Shown: positions 43,560 to 55,111 of the stretch, in pieces
How positions within the stretch are numbered: the first letter of the stretch is position 1
Layout of the letters: each line of letters starts with the position of its first letter
Assembly (NCBI RefSeq): GCF_014472415.1
Contig: NZ_JACSZV010000007.1
Location: 1-64,000 of the forward strand
Source: Pseudomonas sp. N40(2020)
Lineage (GTDB): Bacteria; Pseudomonadota; Gammaproteobacteria; Pseudomonadales; Pseudomonadaceae
Direction of reading: 5' to 3'
DNA length: 64,000 nt
Notes under the pieces: generated by a model
What the model was told of the DNA's origin: nothing
What the model saw: only the letters and a program-made list of their open reading frames with translations
The model's database searches: none
Translations under genes and position numbers: made by a program

Positions 43560-44006
43560 TTACTTCAGGGTCACAGTGCCTTTCATCATCGAGATGTGGC
43601 CAGGGAACGAGCAGAAGAAGCCGTATTTTTCGCTGGCATTAAGCTTGGACACGTCGAAGGTCACCGAATCGGTTTCTTTGGCGCCGATGATTTTGGTGTG
43701 GGCGATGACGCGCGCGTCACCGTCCTTCAGGTAGTTCTTGTCGATACCGGCAGCCAGGCCATCGGTAGCGATTGGCTGCATGTCAGCTTCTTTGCTGATC
43801 ACCAGGTTATGGCCCATGACGTTTTTCGGCAGGCTGCCCGAGTGGGTCAGTTCGATGGTGAAAGTCTTGCAGCTCTTGTCGATTTCGATGGCCTTGGTGT
43901 TGAAGGACATCTGATCGGTGGAGTCAACGGTGGTTTTGCACTCGGCAGCCATCAATTGGCTGCTGGCCAGTGCCAGCAGGGATACCGCAACAACTTTGGA
44001 AAACAT
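43560..44006 (-). CDS. azu: Azurin
   Basis: A 148-residue blue copper protein with a 20-residue signal peptide ([20 protein letters not shown]); the mature part starts [12 protein letters not shown]. The type 1 copper ligands are all present: His66 (mature His46, in MGHNLV), Cys132 (112), His137 (117) in [12 protein letters not shown], and Met141 (121). The disulfide pair is Cys23/Cys46 of the precursor. It carries electrons in the periplasm. GGAGATTCACC precedes the ATG. An ANR-like box lies upstream. Its place next to nadE is the usual Pseudomonas order. Confidence 0.97.
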   Translation of the reverse strand: MFSKVVAVSLLALASSQLMAAECKTTVDSTDQMSFNTKAIEIDKSCKTFTIELTHSGSLPKNVMGHNLVISKEADMQPIATDGLAAGIDKNYLKDGDARVIAHTKIIGAKETDSVTFDVSKLNASEKYGFFCSFPGHISMMKGTVTLK

Positions 44007-44078
44007 GGTGAATCTCCAAGGCAGGGTTAACAAAATCACGAATGGTTGAAAGACTGCCTGAAATCTTCGCAAGTTCCT

Positions 44079-44092
44079 ATGACTTGCGTCAA
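44079..44092 (-). promoter_or_regulatory. ANR/FNR-type box upstream of azu
   Basis: Read on the azu strand it is TTGACGCAAGTCAT: half-sites TTGAC and GTCAT around four bases, close to the ANR consensus T-T-G-A-T-N4-A-T-C-A-A. The centre is about 80 bp before the azu ATG. Azurin of P. aeruginosa is known to be ANR-controlled, so oxygen-linked regulation is likely here. Confidence 0.45.
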
Positions 44093-44198
44093 AAATTGTA
44101 TACAACTTTCAGGCTATGACACTCATCGACACAATCTAACGGCCAAACCATCTGGCCCGCCCTATGATCGGCCCATCCCTTGAGACGGAGTGCCTGTC

Positions 44199-44288
44199 AT
44201 GTTCTTTAACGGTCTGTTGTGCAGTTTGCTCGCCGCCTACGCCTGTGGCGCCAGCGGTACCTTTGAATCACCGGAACCCGAAGTTTAG
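44199..44288 (+). CDS. Possible 29-residue small protein
   Basis: An ATG at 44199 with GGAG eight bases upstream opens a frame encoding [20 protein letters not shown] and an acidic end. The start looks like a short lipoprotein or membrane peptide. It lies just ahead of the LOG gene on the same strand. Too short for family assignment. Confidence 0.35.
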   Translation: MFFNGLLCSLLAAYACGASGTFESPEPEV

Positions 44289-44346
44289 ACCTTGGATCGA
44301 GGCCTGCCAGCCATTACCCTGTGACGGATTGACCCAGGAGGAAGGC

Positions 44347-44934
44347 ATGTCTTTGAAATCCGTTTGTGTATTCTGCGGTGCCAACGCCGGCACCGACCCG
44401 GCTTACACCGAAGCCGCCGTCGCCCTTGGCCGGGCAATGGCCGAGCGCAAGTTGACCCTGGTCTACGGCGGTGGCGCCGTCGGTTTGATGGGTATCGTCG
44501 CCGATGCCGCGCTGGCTGCCGGTGGCGAGGTGATCGGCATCATCCCGCAAAGCCTGATGGACAAGGAAATCGGTCACAAGAGCCTGACACGTCTGGAAGT
44601 GGTCGATGGCATGCATGCGCGCAAGGCGCGGATGGCTGAACTCAGCGATGCGTTTATCGCGCTGCCCGGCGGCCTTGGCACGCTGGAAGAGTTGTTCGAA
44701 GTCTGGACCTGGGGCCAGCTCGGCTACCACGGCAAACCGCTGGGTTTGATGGAAGTGAACGGTTTCTACAGCAAACTCACCGCTTTTCTTGACCATATCG
44801 TCGGCGAAGGCTTCGTTCGCGCGCCACACCGTGACATGCTGCAAGTGAGCGAATCGCCGCAAACACTGCTCGAGTCCCTCGATAACTGGAAGCCGACCGT
44901 CACGCCCAAGTGGGTCGACCAAAAACCCGGCTAA
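44347..44934 (+). CDS. LOG-family protein (TIGR00730)
   Basis: A 195-residue protein of the lysine-decarboxylase-like Rossmann family. It starts [20 protein letters not shown], continues [20 protein letters not shown], and carries the key motif [20 protein letters not shown] (P-G-G-x-G-T-x-x-E). Such proteins are cytokinin-riboside-monophosphate phosphoribohydrolases or general nucleotide 5'-monophosphate phosphoribohydrolases. The start at 44347 is fixed by AGGAGGAAGGC; the frame upstream is longer but non-conserved. Confidence 0.9.
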   Translation: MSLKSVCVFCGANAGTDPAYTEAAVALGRAMAERKLTLVYGGGAVGLMGIVADAALAAGGEVIGIIPQSLMDKEIGHKSLTRLEVVDGMHARKARMAELSDAFIALPGGLGTLEELFEVWTWGQLGYHGKPLGLMEVNGFYSKLTAFLDHIVGEGFVRAPHRDMLQVSESPQTLLESLDNWKPTVTPKWVDQKPG

Positions 44935-45002
44935 CCGCCGGGCACCGATACAGGGCAGAATACGCGCCGCTCAACCTCACCTTCGACCCAAGAGGATCGC
45001 CC

Positions 45003-45194
45003 ATGGCCAAACCCAATTACTCCTTCGCCAAACGTCAACGAGACCTGGAAAAGGAAAAGAAGAAAGAGGAAAAGCTTCAGCGCAAGAAACAATCAGCTGA
45101 AGACGCGGCACTGAACCCTGATGGTGAAGTGGCGACTGACAACGATGTTGATACCGATGTGGATGCACCGAAAGATCAGGCGCCTGACGCCTGA
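45003..45194 (+). CDS. Small highly charged conserved protein
   Basis: A 63-residue protein. The first half is basic and coiled-coil-like (YSFAKRQRDLEKEKKKEEKL), the second acidic (TDNDVDTDVDAPKDQ). The ATG at 45003 has AGAGGATC upstream. It lies 70 bp after the LOG gene and may be in the same transcript. Proteins of this type are found across Pseudomonas with no known role. Confidence 0.7.
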   Translation: MAKPNYSFAKRQRDLEKEKKKEEKLQRKKQSAEDAALNPDGEVATDNDVDTDVDAPKDQAPDA

Positions 45195-45304
45195 GCCCCA
45201 CCGGGTTTGATGATCCAAATCAGACCCTGCGGATCCGTGACGGGGCTGGCGGCGACATTGCCGGCCCTCACAGACCTTCCCTGTTTCCGAACACGATGCT
45301 ATCC

Positions 45305-45396
45305 CCTGTGGGAGCGAGCTTGCTCGCGAAAGCGTCGTGTCAGTCAGCACATCTCTTGCTGATCCCCCGCCGTCGCGAGCAAGCTCTCTCCCACAT
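45305..45396. repeat. REP palindromes, inverted pair (REPIN-like)
   Basis: CTGTGGGAGCGAGCTTGCTC-type repeats appear at 45305-45334 and, inverted with a few changes, at 45371-45396. This is the standard Pseudomonas REP sequence (ctgtgggagcgagc..tgctcgcgaa) and sits between two convergent transcription units. Similar copies are near 52.3 kb. Confidence 0.85.
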
Positions 45397-45406
45397 TTGA
45401 TCTGTG

Positions 45407-46297
45407 TTACTCCAGTGGCATCACCGTCACCCGAACTTCGGGATCATGCGAGCCACCACCGAGAATCACCCCCCGCAACGGCGACACATCGGAAAAATCC
45501 CTGCCCCACGCCAACGTGATGTGTTCCAGCGCCGGCTGCACATTGTTGGTCGGATCAAAATCCACCCAGCCCAGCACCGGACAAAACACCGAAACCCAGG
45601 CATGCGACGCATCGGCGCCGATCAGCCGTGGCTGCCCCGGTGGTGGCTGGGTCAGCAGATAACCACTGATGTAACGTGCCGCCAGCCCTCGAGAGCGCAC
45701 GCAGGCCAGCATCAAGTGGGCGAAGTCCTGACAAACCCCACGCCGACGTTCCAGCACTTCCACCAGCGGCGTCGCCACCTGGGTTGCCTCGGCATCAAAG
45801 GTGAATTCACTGAAAATCTTCTGCATCAAGGCCTGCACACCCAGCAGCAAAGGACGACCGGGAGGGAAACAGCTTTGCGAAAACTCGACGAAGCTGCGCT
45901 TCAAGTGCACGTACGGTGACTGGAATCGATAGCGGCAAGCTTCAAGCAATTCGGCAGACAACGGCTGACTGCTGTACGTCAACGCATTGCGCGTCAGCTC
46001 CCACGCAGGGGACTGGTTGAAATCCAGCGCCGGTCGCGCCAGCACCTCAACGGTCAGCCGCGCGTTGACCTGCAATTCATCATGCGGTCGCTCGAACGCC
46101 AGTCGGGTCAGCGGATTGCCGAACACATCCAGCTCATCACGGCGCGCCGTTGGTTCCGGACTGATCAGCAACTGTTGCTCGGTGCAGCGCTGCCAACTGC
46201 ATTCACGCGGCCACAGGTGCGCCAATTGCTGCGCCAGGGAAACCGGGCTGTCGTAGTGATAACAGGTGTCGTGGAAGATCTGGTAATGCGCGTTCAT
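45407..46297 (-). CDS. Transglutaminase-like family protein
   Basis: A 296-residue protein. The N-terminal beta domain starts YQIFHDTCYHYDSPVSLAQQ. The papain-like transglutaminase core has the catalytic Cys in RRGVCQDFAHLMLACVRSRG, His in DASHAWVSVFCP, and Asp in GWVDFDPTNN. It probably acts on peptide or amide bonds. Its ATG overlaps the stop of the ATP-grasp/alpha-E gene (TGATG at 46295-46299), so translation is coupled. The family is a fixed partner of the next two genes. Confidence 0.9.
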   Translation of the reverse strand: MNAHYQIFHDTCYHYDSPVSLAQQLAHLWPRECSWQRCTEQQLLISPEPTARRDELDVFGNPLTRLAFERPHDELQVNARLTVEVLARPALDFNQSPAWELTRNALTYSSQPLSAELLEACRYRFQSPYVHLKRSFVEFSQSCFPPGRPLLLGVQALMQKIFSEFTFDAEATQVATPLVEVLERRRGVCQDFAHLMLACVRSRGLAARYISGYLLTQPPPGQPRLIGADASHAWVSVFCPVLGWVDFDPTNNVQPALEHITLAWGRDFSDVSPLRGVILGGGSHDPEVRVTVMPLE

Positions 46298-48783
46298 CAG
46301 ACGGACACCGTACGCTGGCTGACATCATCGACATGGGCAAAATGGCGCAGGGCCAGGCGATCGGATACCTGCCCGCTGGCATCGGCGATCTCTTGCAGCA
46401 AATCCGCCAAACCATCGAGCGCCGCGCGCACGCTGGACTCGCCGAACAACGGGTTCTCCAGACACCCCAGATCAAACCGCGCCAGACGCTCGACCAGTTG
46501 CGGCAACCCAGCCTCCCGTGGCACACCGAAATCGTCGTTCAAACGTTTCAGCGTGCGGGTGACCAGTTTCAACTGGAACAACACGGCGTGGGGGTTTTGC
46601 TCATCGAGCAGTAACAGGTCGAGTACCGGAATCAACTGCGCCACCGCCAGATAGCGTGAGCGGTAAGTGATGCTGCTGTTGCCCAGCTCCAGCAACCACT
46701 CAAGTCCCGCCTGATCGAACGCCCCCGCGCCGCGCAGAAACGCCGCCAGGCTGCTGCTGAGAAATTGCAGACGCTCAATGCGCCGGCCAATCATCAGGAA
46801 ACGCCAGCCTTCGTCGCGGGTCATGTCGTCCAGTGCAAACCCGGACAGCGCAGCGAGCGACATCACCAGACGATTGAGAAAATCCAGCAACTCGCCGAAA
46901 TCCGGCTCGTCGGTGTCCAGTTCCGTCGCTTCACGTTGCAACTCCACCAACGCCTGCCAGTTCTCCCGGGAGAGCTTTCCGCGCACCTGCGAAGCCGCCC
47001 ACTGCAAGCGTTGCAGATTGGCCCGCAGGCTGAACGACCAGTCTTCGCCGAGCAGCGCTGCCAACAGGCGCTCCGGCAGTTCACCCTCGTCCGGCAACAG
47101 CGCCAGCCGCTCGCCGAGATCGACAGCCGCCAGCAGCGCTTGTGGATCATCACCGTCCACATAGCGCGTCAGCATGATTCGCAGCAGACGCGCGCTGTCA
47201 TCACAACGCTCGCAATAGCGGCCGAACCAGAACAGGTTTTCCACCACCCGCGAAGGCAGGTAAGGGTCGCGCCGCACAAGATCGTGTACACCGACGTTGC
47301 GTTGCGCCTTCCATTGTTCGCCGCTCGGCGGCCGGTCGCCCAACACCCACGTGTCCTTGCTCGCGCCGCCGCGCTGCATCGAGACCACTTCGGCATCGGC
47401 TTCGGCGGCTACCCGGGTCAGACCACCGGGTAGCACACGATAGCCGTCATGACTGGCCACCGCGTACATACGCATGCCGATGGCCCGGGGTTGCAGTTGA
47501 CCATCCTCGGCTTGCCAGATCGGCGCTTGGGACAGTTGGGCCAGCTCTTGCGCAACATAGGCATAAGGCCGTGCCTGCATGCGCTCGGCGAGGGATTGAC
47601 GCTGGTTTTCACTCAGATCACGGCCAAATACCGGCGTGAAGCTTTGCGAGGGGAATGCCGGTTTGATCAACAGTTCCGGCAGCTTTTCCAGGGCTTGGGC
47701 CAACACCGGTGCCTCACCGCACCACCATGTAGCGATGGACGGCAGGATCAGTTCTTCGCCGAAGAGGAATTGGTTGATCTTCGGCAAAAAACCCAACAAA
47801 CCCGGAGACTCCAGCACACCGCTGCCGAGCGCATTGGCGACCAACACCCGCCCCTGTCGCACCGCTTCCAGCAAACCGGGAACACCCAGTGCGGAATCCG
47901 TGCGCAGCTCCAAGGGATCGCAGAAGTCGTCGTCGAGCCGCCGCATGATCGCGTGCACCCGGCGCAGGCCACTGAGGGTTTTCAGGTAGACCGTGGCATC
48001 ACGCACGGTGAGGTCACCGCCCTCCACCAGCGGATAACCGAGCTGTCGGGCGAGATACAAATGTTCGAAATAGCTTTCGTTGAAGCGCCCCGGCGTCAAC
48101 AACACCACAAGTGGCGCGTCGTCATCGCTGGGCGCCTGACGGGCCAGGGTTTCCTGCAGCGTACGGAAGAACCCGGCCAGATGTTGCACCTTCAGATCCC
48201 GGTACAACTCGGGGAAGGCGCGCGACACGATGGTGCGGTTTTCCAGTGCATAACCGGCCCCGGATGGCGCCTGAGTTCGATCCGCCGTCACCCACCAGCG
48301 CCCGTCCGGCGTGCGCGCCAGATCCACGGCGTACAGATGCAGAAAGGCATCGTCCGGCGGAAGAATCCCCTGACACGGCCAGAGAAAATTATTGTGCCCG
48401 AATACCAGTTCCGCCGGCAACAGACCTTCGCTGATCAACCGTTGCGGGCCGTACAAGTCGGCCAGCACGGCATTGAGCAATCGCGCTCGCTGAGCAATAC
48501 CCGCTGACAATTGCTGCCACTCATCCGCTGCGATCACGTGCGGCAGCAGATCCAGTTCCCACGGGCGATCTGCACCCTTGGGATCGGCGTAGACGTTGTA
48601 GGTGACACCGTTTTCCTGAATCTGCCGGGCCAGCAAAGCCTGACGCTGCAGCAGTTGTGCGGAGGTGTTGCGCTGCAACTGGTCGAACAGCCGCTGCCAG
48701 TGCGGACGCACCGCACCACTGTCATCCAGCAGTTCGTGATAAGTGCCCGCCGTCAGCGGGTAGCGGTCTAGCAGGTCAGGCAT
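46297..48783 (-). CDS. Circularly permuted ATP-grasp type 2 / alpha-E fusion
   Basis: An 828-residue fusion. The N-terminal part (about 1-490) is a circularly permuted ATP-grasp domain (YADPKGADRPWELDLLPHVI, then LVVLLTPGRFNESYFEHLYL, and LPGGLTRVAAEADAEVVSMQ). The rest is an alpha-E helical domain starting LPSRVVENLFWFGRYCERCD. ATP-grasp enzymes make amide bonds. With the two transglutaminase-like partners this forms a predicted peptide- or amide-ligase/hydrolase system. The product is unknown. The ATG at 48783 is a natural start, and the gene is coupled to the next. Confidence 0.9.
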   Translation of the reverse strand: MPDLLDRYPLTAGTYHELLDDSGAVRPHWQRLFDQLQRNTSAQLLQRQALLARQIQENGVTYNVYADPKGADRPWELDLLPHVIAADEWQQLSAGIAQRARLLNAVLADLYGPQRLISEGLLPAELVFGHNNFLWPCQGILPPDDAFLHLYAVDLARTPDGRWWVTADRTQAPSGAGYALENRTIVSRAFPELYRDLKVQHLAGFFRTLQETLARQAPSDDDAPLVVLLTPGRFNESYFEHLYLARQLGYPLVEGGDLTVRDATVYLKTLSGLRRVHAIMRRLDDDFCDPLELRTDSALGVPGLLEAVRQGRVLVANALGSGVLESPGLLGFLPKINQFLFGEELILPSIATWWCGEAPVLAQALEKLPELLIKPAFPSQSFTPVFGRDLSENQRQSLAERMQARPYAYVAQELAQLSQAPIWQAEDGQLQPRAIGMRMYAVASHDGYRVLPGGLTRVAAEADAEVVSMQRGGASKDTWVLGDRPPSGEQWKAQRNVGVHDLVRRDPYLPSRVVENLFWFGRYCERCDDSARLLRIMLTRYVDGDDPQALLAAVDLGERLALLPDEGELPERLLAALLGEDWSFSLRANLQRLQWAASQVRGKLSRENWQALVELQREATELDTDEPDFGELLDFLNRLVMSLAALSGFALDDMTRDEGWRFLMIGRRIERLQFLSSSLAAFLRGAGAFDQAGLEWLLELGNSSITYRSRYLAVAQLIPVLDLLLLDEQNPHAVLFQLKLVTRTLKRLNDDFGVPREAGLPQLVERLARFDLGCLENPLFGESSVRAALDGLADLLQEIADASGQVSDRLALRHFAHVDDVSQRTVSV

Positions 48784-48871
48784 GGAAAGCTCGGCAGACA
48801 GCAGGGAACGGTCAGACTAACGCAGGCACATGACGCCCGGATAGACGAAAAATCCGGGCGTCGCGTAGGAC

Positions 48872-51800
48872 TTAAAAGCGTCGTAAATCGAGAGTCATCG
48901 GTAGCTCGTCAGACAATGTCAGGTTCGGTATCGGAAGTTTCCCTGGCGTGTGGCCGATGCGGAAGAAACGCGCCATGCGCCGGCTCTCCGCTTCATTGGC
49001 GTTGACCGGCAACGTCTCGTAGTTACGGCCACCGGGATGCGCGACGTGGTACTGACAACCGCCCAGCGAACGCGCCATCCAGGTGTCGAGCAGGTCGAAC
49101 ACCAGCGGCGCGTGCACCGGGATCGTCGGTTGCAGACAGTTGGCCGGTTGCCAGGCGCGGTAACGTACGCCAGCAACGAACTCACCGACCCGCCCGGTCG
49201 GATGCAGCGGCACGGGGATGCCGTTGCAGGTCAGCAGATAGCGCTGCGGCGGCAAACCCTTGAGCTTGACCTGCAAACGCTCCAGCGACGAATCGACGTA
49301 ACGCACCGTGCCACCCACCGCGCCCTCCTCGCCCAGCACATGCCATGGCTCGAGCGCCTGCCGTAGCTCAAGCTCGATGCCGTTCACCGCGTAATCGCCG
49401 ACCTTGGGAAAGCGAAACTCCAGATGTGCTGCAAACCACTCGGCGCGCAACGGATAACCGGCGCTGTTGAGCTCAACGATGACGTCGGCGAAATCCTGTT
49501 CGATACAGTGCGGCAACATGAACCGATCGTGCAACTCGGTGCCCCAGCGCGCCAGTTTCGGCGGCGCATACGGCTCGCGCCAGAAGCGCGCAACCAGCGC
49601 CCGCAGCAACAATTGCTGAGCCAGGCTCATGCGCGCGTGCGGCGGCATTTCAAAGGCGCGCAGTTCCAGCAGCCCGAGGCGACCGGTAGCGCCATCCGGC
49701 GAATACAGTTTGTCGATGCAGAATTCGGCGCGATGGGTGTTGCCGGTGACGTCGATCAGCAAGTTGCGCAGCAGTCGATCCACCAGCCACGGCGCGCACT
49801 CCTCGCCCGGTTCAGGCATCTGTGCAAAGGCAATTTCCAGCTCATACAATGCATCGTTGCGCGCCTCGTCGACCCGTGGTGCCTGAGAGGTCGGGCCGAT
49901 GAACAACCCGGAAAACAGATACGACAACGACGGGTGGTTGTGCCAGTAACTGATCAAGCTGCGCAGCAGATCCGGTCGGCGCAGGAACGGTGAGTCCGCC
50001 GGCGTTGCGCCACCGAGGACGAAATGGTTGCCGCCGCCCGTGCCGGTGTGGCGGCCGTCGATCATGAATTTCTCGGTGGTCAGGCGAGTCTGGCGTGCCT
50101 CTTCATAGAGAAACTCGGTGCGTTCGACCAACTCGTCCCAGCTTGCAGACGGCTGCACGTTCACCTCGATCACGCCGGGATCCGGGGTGATGCGGAAATT
50201 GCTCAGACGCGGGTCGCTCGGCGGCTCGTAACCTTCCAGCAGCACCGGGCAATGCAGCTCTTCGGCGGTGGCCTCGATCGCTGCCACCAGCTCCAGATAA
50301 TCCTCGACCCGCTCGAGCGGCGGCATGAACAGGTACAAGCGCCCTTCGCGAGCCTCGGCACAAAACGCGGTGCGCGTCAGCCAATCGGCGGACTCGTCGA
50401 TTTTCGGCAGGCGCTCGTCAGCGGTGGCCGGATCGCCGTGACTGTTGAGTTGCGCGGTATCCGGTAGCTCCGGGAAGTCCTGATTCGGGTCCTGCGGATG
50501 AACAAACGGATATTCGGCCGCTTTCACCCACGGCTGCGAACCGAGCGGCAAGCGGTAACCCAGCGGCGAATCCCCCGGCACCAACCGACAATGCTCGTCA
50601 CGCAGATACCAGCGCCCGCTCTGCCATTGATCGCCCTTGGCAGTACGCGCCAGCGGCAGCACCTGACCGATTACCTTATCGAGCCCCTGACTGAAGACTT
50701 TGCGCAGTCGTGCGCGCTCCAACGGCTCCTCCAGACGCGAATCCTCAGCACTGACGTTGCTCGGCAACGAGCCTTCACGCCAGAGGTAATAGAAATTATC
50801 CTCGTAGGCCGGAAACACAAACCGTGCAGGCAGTTTCAGCCGCTCGGCGACACTGGCGAGAAAGCGCCCGGCGAGTTCGCCATTGGCGCCGTAATCCTGT
50901 TGTTCGTCGGCGATCAGCGCGTGGTTTTGCCAGATCGGCACGCCGTCGCGGCGCCAATAACAATTGAGCGACCAGCGCGGAAGTTGCTCGCCGGGATACC
51001 ACTTGCCTTGGCCGAAATGCACCAGCCCCTTCGGGGCGTAATGCTTGCGCATGCGCTGGAACAGCTCGGCGGATAGCCGGCGCTTGTCCTCGCCCAGGGC
51101 CGCGGTGTTCCACTCAGCGCCATCCGGGTCGTCGATGGAGACGAAGGTCGGCTCACCGCCCATGGTCAGGCGTACATCGCCCTCAAGCAGGTCGGCGTCG
51201 ATCTGCCGCCCCAGTGCCTGAATCGCCAGCCATTGCTCATCGGTGTAGGGCTTGGTGACCCGCGGCGCTTCCCAGATTCGCTCCACCGACATTTCGTGGC
51301 TGAACTGTGTCTCGCAAGGTTCGACCATCCCGCTGATCGGTGCCGCCGACGACGGATCAGGACTACAGGCCAAGGGAATATGCCCTTCACCGGCGAACAG
51401 CCCGGAAGTGGCGTCGAGGCCGATCCAGCCGGCACCCGGCAAATACACTTCGCACCAGGCGTGCAAATCGGTGAAATCCACTTCAGTGCCGGAGGGGCCG
51501 TCGAGGCTTTTCACATCCGCGGTCAGTTGAATCAGGTAACCAGAGACAAACCGTGCCGCCAGCCCCAGATTGCGCAGCAGTTGCACCAGCAGCCACGCCG
51601 AGTCGCGGCAGGAACCGGAGGCGTGTTCGAGGGTGTGTTCCGGGGTTTGCACGCCCGGTTCCATGCGGATCAGGTAACCAATGTCTTCGCTCAGGCGCTG
51701 ATTGAGTGCCACCAGAAAGTCCACGGCCGGCAGCGGCGTGCGGTCGATGCCGTCCAGATACGCCTGGAACTTCGGCGTCAGCGGCAATGTTTCGAGGTAC

Positions 51801-52147
51801 GGCGCCAGCTCTTTGCGCTCATCGGCGGCGTAGGCGAAGGGGATTTTCTCGGCGTAAGGCTCTAGGAAGAAGTCGAACGGATTGAACACCGCCATCTCGG
51901 CCAGCAGATCGACTTCGATGCGCAGTTCATTGGTTTTCTCGGGGAAAACCAGCCGCGCGAGGTAGTTGCCCTGCGGGTCTTGCTGCCAGTTGATGAAGTG
52001 CTGCTCGGGCGAGACTTTCAGCGCATAGGACAGAATCCGCGTGCGGCTGTGGGCGGCCGGGCGCAGGCGAACGATCTGCGGGCCGAGTTCGACAGCGCGG
52101 TCGTAGCGGTAATGCGTGACGTGATGCAATGCGACATGAATCGACAC
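48872..52147 (-). CDS. Transglutaminase-like / DUF2126 fusion protein
   Basis: A 1091-residue protein. The N-terminus has a beta domain (HVALHHVTHYRYDRAVELGP) and a transglutaminase core with Cys in ASGSCRDSAWLLVQLLR, His in FTDLHAWCEVYLPG, and Asp in GLDATSGLFAG. The C-terminal two thirds is DUF2126, including DGRHTGTGGGNHFVLGG and PFLRRPDLLRSLISYWHNHP. It starts the three-gene cluster. The short gap to the ATP-grasp gene (about 90 bp) suggests one operon. Confidence 0.92.
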   Translation of the reverse strand: MSIHVALHHVTHYRYDRAVELGPQIVRLRPAAHSRTRILSYALKVSPEQHFINWQQDPQGNYLARLVFPEKTNELRIEVDLLAEMAVFNPFDFFLEPYAEKIPFAYAADERKELAPYLETLPLTPKFQAYLDGIDRTPLPAVDFLVALNQRLSEDIGYLIRMEPGVQTPEHTLEHASGSCRDSAWLLVQLLRNLGLAARFVSGYLIQLTADVKSLDGPSGTEVDFTDLHAWCEVYLPGAGWIGLDATSGLFAGEGHIPLACSPDPSSAAPISGMVEPCETQFSHEMSVERIWEAPRVTKPYTDEQWLAIQALGRQIDADLLEGDVRLTMGGEPTFVSIDDPDGAEWNTAALGEDKRRLSAELFQRMRKHYAPKGLVHFGQGKWYPGEQLPRWSLNCYWRRDGVPIWQNHALIADEQQDYGANGELAGRFLASVAERLKLPARFVFPAYEDNFYYLWREGSLPSNVSAEDSRLEEPLERARLRKVFSQGLDKVIGQVLPLARTAKGDQWQSGRWYLRDEHCRLVPGDSPLGYRLPLGSQPWVKAAEYPFVHPQDPNQDFPELPDTAQLNSHGDPATADERLPKIDESADWLTRTAFCAEAREGRLYLFMPPLERVEDYLELVAAIEATAEELHCPVLLEGYEPPSDPRLSNFRITPDPGVIEVNVQPSASWDELVERTEFLYEEARQTRLTTEKFMIDGRHTGTGGGNHFVLGGATPADSPFLRRPDLLRSLISYWHNHPSLSYLFSGLFIGPTSQAPRVDEARNDALYELEIAFAQMPEPGEECAPWLVDRLLRNLLIDVTGNTHRAEFCIDKLYSPDGATGRLGLLELRAFEMPPHARMSLAQQLLLRALVARFWREPYAPPKLARWGTELHDRFMLPHCIEQDFADVIVELNSAGYPLRAEWFAAHLEFRFPKVGDYAVNGIELELRQALEPWHVLGEEGAVGGTVRYVDSSLERLQVKLKGLPPQRYLLTCNGIPVPLHPTGRVGEFVAGVRYRAWQPANCLQPTIPVHAPLVFDLLDTWMARSLGGCQYHVAHPGGRNYETLPVNANEAESRRMARFFRIGHTPGKLPIPNLTLSDELPMTLDLRRF

Positions 52148-52330
52148 GGCGTGCCTCCTGCGAGCCTTAAGCGTATTTGAAAGCGCGCAAGAGTTATGCC
52201 ATGCACAGGCTTGGGCGCTTTCCCGGAATGCTCAAGGCAGTACAGCACCAAAATCGGGCGACGCGGGGAAATGCTTTGGCAAAGTTGCGCCTAAATGTGG
52301 CGACATTGGTTCATGCAGTGTTTGATCGGG

Positions 52331-52402
52331 CGCTTTCGCGAGCAGGCTCGCTCCCACATTTGGAATGCGGTCACCTGTGGGAGCGAGCCTGCTCGCGAAG
52401 GG
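52331..52402. repeat. REP palindromes, head-to-head pair
   Basis: CGCTTTCGCGAGCAGGCTCG (start of the copy at 52331-52358) and its inverted partner at 52374-52402 form a REPIN between the DUF2126 gene and ygiQ. They match the pair at 45.3 kb except for the central base. Confidence 0.85.
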
Positions 52403-52440
52403 GTCGGCCGCGCCACCACATGTCGGGAGACCTGAAATGC

Positions 52441-52468
52441 AGAACGCCAACCCGAAGGTTGGCGTTCT
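52441..52468 (-). terminator. Hairpin terminator after ygiQ
   Basis: AGAACGCCAACC (52441-52452) pairs perfectly with GGTTGGCGTTCT (52457-52468) around CGAA. It lies three bases after the ygiQ stop. The T-run is stronger on the plus strand. Confidence 0.7.
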
Positions 52469-52471
52469 GTT

Positions 52472-54784
<2,313 letters not shown>

Positions 54785-54838
54785 GTCGACGACCGGTGTT
54801 GAGATGAAAAATCGCGGGCGCGGAATATAGCACAAAAA

Positions 54839-54997
54839 TTAACCAATTCCGACGAGTTTGGTCGGTTTCTCTTTGCAGCTGCCCCCCTGCCAACCGATGC
54901 AAACGTTAACCTCTTTTGTCAGGACTGGGGATGGCGCAAATTCGAAACATTCAGCCCAATATTCGAGATAGTCAAATAACGCCGCGGCTGGTTGCAT
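54839..54997 (-). pseudogene. Decayed duplicate of the ygiQ 5' end
   Basis: A 52-codon frame beginning MQPAAALFDYLEYWAECFEF is a copy of the YgiQ N-terminus. The DNA 54931-55009 aligns without gaps to 54718-54796 at 64 of 79 positions (about 81 percent). Downstream of that the sequence is unrelated to ygiQ and ends in TAA at 54839. It is a small duplication left beside the original gene, possibly from the event that brought in the effector genes. Confidence 0.65.
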
Positions 54998-55111
54998 GTC
55001 GACAACCGGAGCCTGCGTGACCTCAATGCACAGACACCGCCAACAAAACCCTGGACATCATCAGTCAACTATTTGCGATTGCTGATGTGACAACCCTTCA
55101 AGGATGAAGAA

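Noticed and set aside
45404..45919. A 171-codon plus-strand frame
   Set aside because: Antisense to the transglutaminase-like gene; no family resemblance.
47449..48507. A 352-codon open frame on the plus strand
   Set aside because: Antisense to the ATP-grasp/alpha-E gene, Gln/Arg-rich translation typical of a mirror frame.
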